DNA of 64,000 nucleotides from Paraspadella gotoi (Eukaryota > Chaetognatha). The notes beneath the pieces are model-generated. The model saw only the letters and a list, made by a program, of their open reading frames with translations. It did no database searches and was not told where the DNA came from. The stretch lies in assembly GCA_051294375.1 (NCBI GenBank), contig CM119267.1, positions 17,896,992 to 17,960,991 of the forward strand, written 5' to 3'. Position 1 is the first letter of the stretch; every line of letters begins with the position of its first letter. The translations under genes and the position numbers were made by a program. This document shows positions 24,664-41,723 of the stretch, piece after piece.

Positions 24664-25300
24664 NNNNNNNNNNNNNNNNNNNNNNNNNNNNNNNNNNNNN
24701 NNNNNNNNNNNNNNNNNNNNNNNNNNNNNNNNNNNNNNNNNNNNNNNNNNNNNNNNNNNNNNNNNNNNNNNNNNNNNNNNNNNNNNNNNNNNNNNNNNNN
24801 NNNNNNNNNNNNNNNNNNNNNNNNNNNNNNNNNNNNNNNNNNNNNNNNNNNNNNNNNNNNNNNNNNNNNNNNNNNNNNNNNNNNNNNNNNNNNNNNNNNN
24901 NNNNNNNNNNNNNNNNNNNNNNNNNNNNNNNNNNNNNNNNNNNNNNNNNNNNNNNNNNNNNNNNNNNNNNNNNNNNNNNNNNNNNNNNNNNNNNNNNNNN
25001 NNNNNNNNNNNNNNNNNNNNNNNNNNNNNNNNNNNNNNNNNNNNNNNNNNNNNNNNNNNNNNNNNNNNNNNNNNNNNNNNNNNNNNNNNNNNNNNNNNNN
25101 NNNNNNNNNNNNNNNNNNNNNNNNNNNNNNNNNNNNNNNNNNNNNNNNNNNNNNNNNNNNNNNNNNNNNNNNNNNNNNNNNNNNNNNNNNNNNNNNNNNN
25201 NNNNNNNNNNNNNNNNNNNNNNNNNNNNNNNNNNNNNNNNNNNNNNNNNNNNNNNNNNNNNNNNNNNNNNNNNNNNNNNNNNNNNNNNNNNNNNNNNNNN
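24664..25300. other. Assembly gap, 637 N
   Basis: The non-round length suggests an estimated gap. It opens immediately after a tctctct tract. The right arm of the inverted repeat carries about 800 nt of real sequence at the corresponding place (about 33613-34430), including a (GA)n tract at 34327-34425. Confidence 0.95.
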
Positions 25301-26075
25301 AAAAATCAAGTCGAACGTTACTTTCTCACTTTGTTATCATGACTTTAAATATTACTAATAGTAATTATTGTAATAGTAATAGTAATTATTAGTAGTTAAA
25401 ATTTTTCCCCTCTGTCTTGTTGAGTTTATTATTTATAACTCTTTGAATTGTAAAACCCATCCATTAGCTTTTAATATTTTTATTACGTACTGTACGTACT
25501 GTACGTACTGCTTCAACAATTTGATGTTAACGAATAAACACATACACACATTCAATATACAATATACAACATAATAGGATTTTCCAAAAAAAAAGACGTT
25601 GCAAACTCTTTCTGAATTGTTTCTGAAATTTTTACATTTCTTTTAATTTGACTAATTCTAACTTTTATTAAACGGCGTTCAGCAAAAAGGCCACCTTTCT
25701 TCCCTTTAACGCAGAGACTGCACCTAAGCCTTAGGCTAAGGCGATGCAACGAGGAGACGATAAAAACGTAAAATCGGGAGCGCTGCTATCGAGCGCAGCG
25801 ATCGAGCGCAGATCGCCCGCGTCGCCGACACAATGTCGTGCTGCGTCGAGCGCTGCTGTCACGCGGGGACGTCGATCGTCAAGTGGCGTCGATTGAATAT
25901 GAACTGTTCAGTCGCTGCGTTGTTGTATGAGATGTTTTCAATCACTGCCGATTTACTGTCATTATGAAAGGTTTGAGAATAAAGCTAAAAAAATAGAAAG
26001 AAATGACTTTAAGGCAAAACAATAAAATGAAGGACTGGATAATTAAATAAACTATGAATTATAAATTTAGAAACG

Positions 26076-26100
26076 NNNNNNNNNNNNNNNNNNNNNNNNN
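26076..26100. other. Assembly gap, 25 N, at the arm/loop junction
   Basis: Exactly 25 Ns between the inner end of the left arm and the poly-T block. This placement suggests that the following sequence was attached by a gap-closing or extension step. Confidence 0.95.
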
Positions 26101-32894
<6,794 letters not shown>

Positions 32895-34357
32895 CCGATT
32901 CTAAATTTATAATTCATAGTTTATTTAATTATCCAGTCGCTTATTTTATTGTTTTGTTCATTTCTTTCTATTTTTTTTAGCTTTATTCTAATAAACCTTT
33001 CAAATCAAGACAAGTAAATCGGCAGTGTATTGAAAACATCTGCATACAACAACCGCAGCGACTGAACAGTTCATATTCAATCCGACGCCACTTGGACCCG
33101 ATCGACGTCCCCGTGCGTGACAGCAGCGCTCGAACGCGCTAGCACGACATTGTGTCGGCGACGCGGCGATCTGCGCTGCGATCGCAGCGCTCCCGATTTT
33201 TACGTTTTTTATCGTCCCTCGTTGCATGCTTATGGCCTAGGCTTAGGTGCAGTCTCTGCGTTAAAGGGAAGGAGTGAGCATCTTTTGGCTAAACGCGTTT
33301 AATCGCTAGTTGCTAATAAAAGTTAGAATTAGTCAAATAAAAAGAAATGTAAACATTTCAGAAACAATTCAGAAAGAGTTTTGCCAAACGTCTTTTTTTT
33401 GGAAAATCTATTAGATGTTGTATATTGTATGTGTATGTGTTTATTCCGTTAACTTCAAAATTGTTGAAACAGTACTACAGTACGTAATAGCTAATGGATG
33501 GGTTTTACAATCAAAGAGTTATAAATAAATAAACTCAACGAGACAGAGGGAAAAAATTTTAACTACTAATATTAAGTAATATAACAAAAGTGAGAAAGTA
33601 ACGTTCGACTTGACTTTTTTTTCCCCTAAAATTTAATTTCCTCTGGCAATTTGAAGAAAACAAAACGGAATCAGAGAGAGTAGGAGAGCTAAAGAAAGAG
33701 GGGAAGAGAAATCGAGAAAGACATCAGAGATAATAGAGGTGAGATAACTAAAAAAAAAAATGGCATTAGTAATGATCCAATGAATAAAAATCTTGCGCTC
33801 GGCGATTATCTTCTATCACGAGCCCGGCATAATTCATGGGTAAACCGGGAGCGAGGATCGGAGCGGGAATGAATGACGGAATTTTTTCGCCCCGTGACGG
33901 AAATTCGATTCTCCCAGCGTCGTCGTCGTTGTCGTGTCGTCGTCGTCGTCGTCATCTTAGTTCTAATCGTTGACTGTCGTCCTTCGCCACTCAAAACACT
34001 AGTAATCCTAACGAAGAGCGCCTGCATTATTTGAAGCTGTGAAAATAATATTTTTTGATACCTAGTATAATGATGTTATAAATAGCATTGTATATATAAC
34101 TTAAAATTGCAAACCATTAAGGCTCACCCTCCGCCGGCAGCTTGGACGAGATTGTGAGGTATTGACAGGCAGTCATTTTTTGCAGTCGAGATTTTATATT
34201 TTTTGTTCGATCGAAGCTGGACGTCCGCGAATTCACGTGTGACTCAGAGGGGAGAAAATAGAAGGAAGGAAAAAGGACAAGTTTTCGGGGACATTTAAAT
34301 TACGGGTACAGCAACAGAAAGATGTGAATAGGAGAGAGAGAGGAGAGAGAGAGTAGA

Positions 34358-34393
<36 letters not shown>

Positions 34394-36622
34394 AGAGAGG
34401 AGAAGAGAAGAGAGAGTGAGAGAGGAGACAACCAACTTTGAGCTTTGACTTCTTTGCTTTCAACGCGGCGAATTAAGGGCAGATAATAAAAATCTAAAGA
34501 GAACTCGCGTTGCATAGGAAGCCGAAGAAGACTTTAAAAAGTCGCTACTCAATTTTTGAATTGCGTAATCTATCTTGATTGGATCTATTCAAAAAAACTT
34601 AAAACACAAAACAAAACGTTTTTGGATAGTACTTCTATATTATTACGTTAAAAGAAAGTTTTTAATTTTTTTTTTTTGGAAGATTAACCGAAAAATTTCC
34701 GTCCTTTCCTATTCACTTCTTCACTTTTCAAACATTCGCCAAGACTCAAATAGTTTTTTTCTCCGGACTTTTTTTATTTTACGGGCAAACGGTCGTCCCT
34801 TTTTTCTCCGCCCCGCGCTCCAATAAAAAGTGAAGCCGGGGCAGGATATGCGTTATTCCTCATCAGATAAATTTCATTCCCGGTAATCCTCCTTCTCCTT
34901 CCTTCTCCTCTTCCCCGCCAGTTTTCTTTTAGGCCACCTCACATTTTTTTTCATCATCGTCTTTAATCTTTCCATTTCAGTCTTTCTGCATCTTTTTTTC
35001 CTCTTCCTTCTCGTTTCGGCCGCTGGTTGTTCCCGCGTCGTCACATGTTAACACGAATCGGCCTCATCTTTTCTCCCACTTTTTGGGTTTATGAGACAAA
35101 ATTTGTTCGTGCAGATTATTTTTTGTTTTTTAAACTTCGTTATCGAGTCAATTTTTTTTTACTTTTGACTCAAATAGAAGAAAACTGATTGGTTACATGT
35201 AAAACAATCAAATTGAAACAGTCGACTTAAAAACGTCTCTCATATCCAGGAACATGAGGCTTTTCTCACCTGGTTGATAAATGCTATCGTATCAATATTT
35301 GAAATGTAACTAAAAATAATGAACCTTAATTTTTTTTTTTATTAAAATTCATTCCTAAATTCCAGCCTTTCGGTCTGTTCTCGTTTGGTTAAATCTCATC
35401 CGAAGTAAAACTATTTCAATTCCTCATGCTCGCGCGCTCGCACGAACTCAGGTGCTCCGCTAAGATTCAGTGCCTCATTTCGCCTGCATGTACGCACGAC
35501 AAATCCGCTCAAAGTTCCGCCTAATGTGTATCATTAACTATCCATTTTAAATGTATTGTTATCTGTCACTCTCTGTAGTTGTTCGCGATTTTGCTGGTTT
35601 GTAGGCTGTATTGGAATGACGTGCCGCTGTGGGCAAGTGGTTAGGAGTGAGTGACACACTTCATGATTCGAAGGGACTTCCCCGGATTCACGATTCCGGT
35701 TTTGGCGAGTCTCGATCGTCGTCATTCACCGTGGGCGTTCTTTCATTCTCATCGCTTCCCCGCGCGGCGAGATGCTTCGACGTCTCAGCGCGAGCATCGC
35801 ATCGTCAGCGAGAAATAAGGAGCGATCGGTCGAAGATCCACAGTTCCCATTTCTTTCTCTTTTCTTCTCTCAGTGCGGCGCGGCGTCACGGTGCGCGACG
35901 TTGGTTAACCGTCTTCTCGAATTTTTTGCTATAGTGTTTTTTAAATTGTACCTTCGATTTCATGATATTTTTCTAATAATTTTTTCGTCATGTTCCGCTT
36001 CACGCATGTCTCTTTCGCCTCTTTTAAACTCACTCTTTCAGATTTCTAGACTTCATTCTGCGTTACCTCATAACTTTTTATCTCTTCTCTTTCCGTCTTC
36101 TTCATTGCAATCTATATTTTCTCTAAAATCACATCTTCTCTCTAATTTTTTCTTCGCCTCAGAAAGTTCTCCATTTCTGTTTCTATCTCTGGGTTGGTTA
36201 TAATCTAGTCTTTCTATTCGTTTCGTCTTCTGTTCTTCCGCTTTTCCCTTTTGTTTTAGTTTTTTCCATTTCAATCGCCGTCATAACCTCAGCCAAGTTT
36301 ACGCTTGTGTTTTGCCTCCATCCAAAGACTTCGGCCATTGATTTCTAGTAATGAATCTGGATAAACACGAAGGCTGGCAATTTCCGAACGTGAACAATGA
36401 ACATAACAATTATGAAACGAATTATCCATTAACTCAAAATAAGTAAGCGCCACTTGGTTCCTGAACTTTGAACAGGCTATGTGACTTAAGGGAGGGTTAA
36501 TACCGTATCTTCTCTACAAGAAGAACAAAACACTACAAGCTTTCGATACAAGAATTTTAAAAAAGTATTTAAAAAAAACAGAATATCCATTGGCAAAAAA
36601 TCGCTTTGTTTTGGTTTTAATG
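32895..36622. repeat. Right arm of the giant inverted repeat
   Basis: Reverse complement of 22803-26075 with frequent single-base indels and substitutions, such as the block containing 'gaacagttcatattcaat' at 33070. It carries sequence missing from the left-arm gap and an additional segment at about 35550-35745. No gene is supported; open frames here are short and do not match between arms. Confidence 0.9.
34327..34425. repeat. (GA)n tract in the right arm
   Basis: Interrupted GA tract corresponding to the 'tctctct' edge of the 637-N gap in the left arm. Confidence 0.93.
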
Positions 36623-36649
36623 AAATTCAATTAAGTAAATAGTGAGTGC

Positions 36650-39225
36650 AGGGATGTTCTAGGCCGAATCCCAAGTGGATTTTATTTACTTTACGGCGTG
36701 ACAGAAGGATATAAGACAATATAATAAAGACTGTGCTCTAATTCTTGAGGCAGAGTAAAATCAAAATGTATACAAGTTGGTGTCCTAACTATTATTACTA
36801 CCTCTGGCGAATCGGTTATCGGAGAGTAAGGGAGTAAAGAGGGTATCGTTTGACGCGTCAGCGCGGAAGAATCCACGCCGCATACGGCCCCCTGGGTAGG
36901 TACGATGGCGTCGATCATTTGTCTTTTCCAGACTCAATGAGAATGTTCCATCCAGTACTTCGCGCGGAGTTTGCGCTCGGCGTCGGCAGACCGATTTCGA
37001 TTCTGGAGTCTTGAATTCCTCTGGCGATGCCGATCGCCCCTCCTCAGACGAGCGGCGTACGGCGGTGCAGGTACGGTAGCTGGAGTTGCGCAACCCGCAG
37101 AGGGGGACGACAGATCCTGTTCTGAACTGTTCAAGGCTCAGCAATCTCCCGGTTGGTGTGGTGCCGCATTGGACGAGCAGGGGCGGGCAGGCAGTAGCAG
37201 GCGAATGGCTATGCCTATTATTAGTTGATTAAGGGGATAGGTGGACGAGGATGGTATGAGATTGGTTGCATCTGGCGAAGGCAGTGCCACCCATCTTGGT
37301 AGACTTCTCCAAATATTCTTTTGATTGTTGTATATGAGGATCCCCTCCCAATTTGTCTCCAGCGGTGTTTCGCTGAGCTCACTGCTGTTTTTTTTGTGGG
37401 GTACTGGGTCGTGTCGGGCAAGAAAATTCCCCGACCTTGGAGGTATATTTGTTGTTGTTGTCAGAGACTCGATCGTGAAAGTCGGGGACATTTGCTGTTA
37501 GGCGGACATAATCGTACCGTGTTGTTTCGCGCCGGCCATAGGGCGGGGATATATCAGGCTGCCCAGTGAGTAGATGGGCGGCGGTGAGTAATCGGTCGTT
37601 GTTGGATGACAGTAAATCACATGAATGAGTGGATGGCATGGCGGAATGCTTCCTGGTCCTCTGAAGGTTATGGGGAGATTCAGGTGGTAACAAGTTCTTC
37701 GTTTTCGAATGTGAGCGAGACGTCCTGGATCACATTTGGCAGTGGACGCAATATTCGCGTCTCTTAGGATTGCGATTACCCCGTCTTTTTAGAGAAATGT
37801 TGTCGAGGTGGGGTTGTTATGGGCAATGGATTGCTAGGCTCGCTTGTGCTGTCTGGGACCTTGAGGTTCGGCAGATCTCTTTTCCGCATCGCTTTGGGAG
37901 AGGCCACGAGGTTTACTGGTTGTCCAGCGCCAGCTTTGAATCCTGGTCTCCGCAAGGCTGTACGAGACTTTTCGTCGGGAGGTCAGAGTTTCACGCGTGA
38001 CGTGTGTTTGTGAAAATAAAGTGAGGACGCAGCCACTGTCTCCTCCGATCGCTGATCGGTCACACCCAGAGCACGTCTGTTGTTTTTCCATCGCACTGCG
38101 GAGCGTAAAAACGAATCCTTATGTTCTGTTTCACAAATAGGGCTTGCGCGAGCGTTCAATAAATTGGCTGGGCAGTGATCCCGGGGCTTCAGGATGAAGG
38201 GAGCTGAGGCATTGGTTTCCAGGGCAGCTGGAAGCATTCTTTAATGCCTTACTGTCCTTTGGCATTTTGGGTGTTTTTCCGGTTTTTCTCAGGTGTGCAG
38301 TTCTTCAGTGGTTGGCTCTCTAATCTCCCGTCGGGTGGGCTCCGGATGGAACCCCGTCGGCGCCTGCGAGCTATTGGTCCTGCATTCGGCCCCGCGATAT
38401 CTCGACAAGTTGGATCATTTGCAGGGCAAGGATTCGTACGGGTAGGATGGCATATATGATGTGCTGCACTGATCACAATCGGTTTGGTCTCGGCATGTTG
38501 TTGAGGTTTGGATAGCTGGATCTTTTGCTCGTAGAGGGTGAGGTGTAATGTGAGGTGTTGCACGCTCACCAATCCAACCTACATATAGTCATAGAAAAAT
38601 TAAATTTTTCGGCCGTGACAAGTAAAACCATTAGCCGCGTCGGTTGTGCCACTTCGTAAGTAGCTGATTAAGTCCAGATTTGCTTCCTTTGATCCTTGTG
38701 GTTTCCATCGTTCGCAGCTCGATTTGCCAATCTTACTGGGATGCTTCTCGCAGGGAGACGCCTTGTCTCCTTTGTGGGAGGTTCAGGCTAATTGGCTTCT
38801 TGTGAGGTAAAATGTCCACAGCTTTTAGAATTTTGGGGTAACATGGGGATGGACCACCATGCGCCAACACACCTTCCAGAGGCCATGGACTATTGTGAGA
38901 TCCATGATATGTTCACCTTTCCCCGCATCGTGTTTCTTCTTTCCGGGGGTAAAAACTAAACATCGCCGAGCGCATGATCTCTTCATGTGACCTGTTTGCA
39001 TGTTTATCGCGTTGGGGGTTGCGGGTTCTCCCCGCAAGCCCCCCCCATAAGTCGCTGAGGCGGTGGGTTTGACGGTCATTGTTGCAATCATATATTTTGT
39101 GTTATAGTGAGTCTTGGGTTGGTGGTATTGTTTGTCCTCTTTTTTCTGGGGTTGCTGAACTCTCGGTGACGAGAGTGAGGCCGCAGGCCGAAGATGACGA
39201 CTAAAATTCATCTTACCTTTCATAT
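36650..39225 (-). mobile_element. Decayed gag-pol-like retroelement (tentative)
   Basis: No intact frame. On the minus strand, broken frames occur in the order expected for gag then protease: a GHMKRSC-type zinc-knuckle remnant (about 38990), a Cys/His-containing stretch with CPANDPTC (about 38430), then DSGC followed by a hydrophobic/Thr stretch (about 38040) that resembles a retroelement aspartic protease active site. Downstream frames (36780-37700) are basic and fragmentary, and I cannot assign them to reverse transcriptase or integrase. The composition is more GC-rich than its surroundings. LTRs were not found. It could instead be unrelated unique sequence. Confidence 0.35.
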
Positions 39226-39475
39226 TTTTTGGATCTTTTTTAGAAATAGTCTTAAAAAGACTTTGTGGGGTTAGTCTTTAAAAGACTCTTTTGGTTATTA
39301 TGATATTTTTTTTGATCTTTTTAGAATAGTCCATTTATTGAAAAAGACTTTTGGCTAGTCCTTTAAAAAAAAGACTCTTTTGGTTATTCTATATTTTATT
39401 TGGATCTATTTGTAGGAATAGTCCTTGAAAAAGACTTTTGGGCTTAGCTTTAAAAGACTTTTGATTTGGTTTCTT
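39226..39475. repeat. About 85-bp tandem repeat, three copies
   Basis: Three diverged copies containing a 'ttggatct' variant, 'aatagtc' and 'aaaagacttttgg', then 'ctttaaaagac'. Each contains small self-complementary gtcttt..aaagac motifs. It is adjacent to the putative retroelement and could be part of its terminal region. Confidence 0.75.
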
Positions 39476-40127
39476 TTCTTTTCTTCTTGAGAGCAGAGAG
39501 AGAGATCACAATTTATATTTTTTTTGTTTTCTCTGGAGAGGTAGGGTTTGAGAGAGAGGCCAATATCTCCGAATGAAGTTTGCTTGTCCTGCCTGGTGCA
39601 GGCCTTTTTAAATATCCTTCGATTTTTCTCGGCATTCTTTCTGTCTTTGGCTTTTTTTTGTGTGACGACGGGTGCTTTTCGTTGGATGCTTTGTTGCTTC
39701 TCTCCCGTCTCGCGTCGTTTTGGACGTCTTTTGTTTATCTTGTTCTTCGTGAGCATTTGTTCCTCCTGTATGGTTTTTCGCCTCTCGCGTCTTTTTGTGT
39801 TCGTTTTGAGGACGTCTTTTTGTTTATCTTGGTTTTGCTATGGCTTTTTTTTTTTTTTGGTTTCCGCTCTTCGCGGTCTTTTGTGTTCTACTTCTATTAT
39901 AACGTCATTTTGTATTTACCTGAGATTGGGGATTGAAAAAGAGGAAATAAAAAGGAAAAAAAAAAAGGTACCCGAACACGCTTTCTCGATCGACTATCGG
40001 AAATTCCTCAAGTATTTTACTGTCTAACCAGTCTTCTCGAATGCCCCATACTTTAAATATGCGTTATTCCATAAATCATCGGACGTCGATTAATTCGTCG
40101 AAGAAAGAGTCATGTTGTCGTCAACAC

Positions 40128-40275
40128 CTTGGATCCGCCGACACGATCCGGGCCGAGACACGCACCATCACGGGATTTTCGATCGGCATCCCCGCGTCGC
40201 CGAGAGACTCGAGGATCGGAATCGAGGACGTGGGAAATTCGACGCCCGGCCCGGACGATGACGTTATGGCAGCAA
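40128..40275 (-). CDS. Candidate isolated exon
   Basis: Between a 'ctccacccag' acceptor and an AG|gtgttg donor, the minus strand is open for 49 codons with balanced composition (SSIPILESLGDAG, then NPVMVRVSARIV). The alternating hydrophobic pattern resembles a beta-sandwich strand. No start or stop is seen and the family is unknown. It may belong with the Ig-like stretch at 40840-40972 on the same strand. Confidence 0.3.
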
Positions 40276-40839
40276 CTGGGTGGAGGAGGAGGAAGAGGAG
40301 GAGCGGGAGGAGGAAGAAAAATCGGACAAGGATGTAAAAGTTTCAGAGTTAGTAGCAAGGAACATGAAATCTGAAGCGGGTCCAGATGCTACTTTGCTTT
40401 AGGAAGTTTCTTTACTTTATATTTTCTTTAAACTCGTTCAAAAAGTTTTCTTTTATCGAAAGAAAAGGAACTATGTTCCCAGGCTTGTTTGTTCCATTGG
40501 TTAAATTTAATATTGAATAAACCGCAAGCCAGCTACAAGATAATTTAAAAACTATGAACTTAAAATCTTTATTCTATAAGCTTAAAACTATAAAAATAAT
40601 AAAAGAAGAAAAAAGAATTCATAATAAGTTCTTTGTCAATTAAGTTTGGCCGATCGTTCAGCTTAGATCAATCAGAGGAAATGTTAGGTCTAATGTTTCA
40701 AAAAATATTTTCATCCTCCTAGATATTCGTTTTCTGGATGAGCAAAGTTTATCCCGTCGCCAATTGACCCTTAAAAGAACGAGTTTCCAAGAGATAGGGT
40801 TCTGTATTTTCCAAACAAGGACCCTGTTCTCATATGACC

Positions 40840-40972
40840 GCTCTTCCCAGTTGAACCCAACTGGCGTTCGAACTCCTTCGTCCCGCGATTTTCGTGTTTA
40901 CACCTGTACACAAACCCGTCGTCATGACGACCTTCCCGTTCGTGACGCCGGGGTCCGGAAATGTCCAAAATA
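40840..40972 (-). CDS. Candidate Ig-like exon fragment
   Basis: A minus-strand frame contains HDDGFVYRCKHENRG, which looks like the E-F turn and F strand of an Ig domain (D-x-G-x-Y-x-C). I could not find a convincing acceptor upstream, so the boundaries are approximate. It may be a real exon of an unmodelled minus-strand gene or a relic. Confidence 0.28.
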
Positions 40973-41224
40973 CAGAGGGAATCGATTTTTAAAGGGCAGG
41001 GGGAACCGAATATTAATTGAAATCGTTCTCAGTTAACTACAAAACATAACAATTATTCGAATATGAAAATAATAGATATTTTCTCATCTTAAATAATAAA
41101 TTTAAATAATAAAATCTCTTTAAAAAAGTAAGCAAAATTGCTCCGCCTTCTTCGTGGCGTGTACAAGTGTACATGGTCGTTCTAATAAGGTCTCGGGGTA
41201 GGGAAGAAGTAGGTCGGACTAACA

Positions 41225-41285
41225 CACTCTCTCTCTCTCTCCTCTTTCTCTCTCTCTGCCTCTTCTCTCTCTCCTCTCTCTGTCG
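41225..41285. repeat. (CT)n tract
   Basis: Interrupted CT tract between the weak minus-strand exons and the TSP1 gene. Confidence 0.9.
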
Positions 41286-41723
41286 ATGCGCCGGCGTTTT
41301 GCCCATTCCCCACCTCATTCATTTTGTCTCTCGTTGTCCTATCGCTTCTTTGACTTATAATAAAGTGTATATTTTATTTGTTTGAAGAAAAGAGAAAAAA
41401 TGATTATATATATATAAACACCGCATAAAATTATTTGTATCCAATTATGAAATACCAGCTTGTTATTTTTGGATTAAAGAAAGGCATATATTTATTATAA
41501 TATAGTTTTAACCAACTTGTCAAACAAAGCACTACTGATTGCTTCTGTATTGTCAATAACGTATTATCTCCTTTTTCCCATACAACCGGCCCTGCTCGTG
41601 CTACTTTTTAATTTTCATTCTCCCATCCGATCAAATCCATATCTTTTCCTCCACTCAGATCCTCAAAAAGAATTTTTGAATCTCTTCTCCGAATTAGAGA
41701 AAAAAAAACAAAAGGGAAGCGTC

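Larger units (their letters stand above)
22803..26075. repeat. Left arm of a giant inverted repeat
   Basis: The whole stretch reappears reverse-complemented at 32895-36622. Matched blocks include the outer edge (attaaaac..caaagcg), 'agcctgttcaaagtcagg', the 'ttgattg..ctatctt' block near 34570, GC-rich sequence at 25800-25930, and the inner edge around 'aaactatgaattataaattt'. Arm interior: a repeat-family copy, purine-rich sequence and a 637-N gap. No gene is supported. Confidence 0.9.

Noticed and set aside
24605-25392. Open frames of about 245 codons spanning the 637-N gap
   Set aside because: Almost entirely undefined residues; only a few flanking codons are real.
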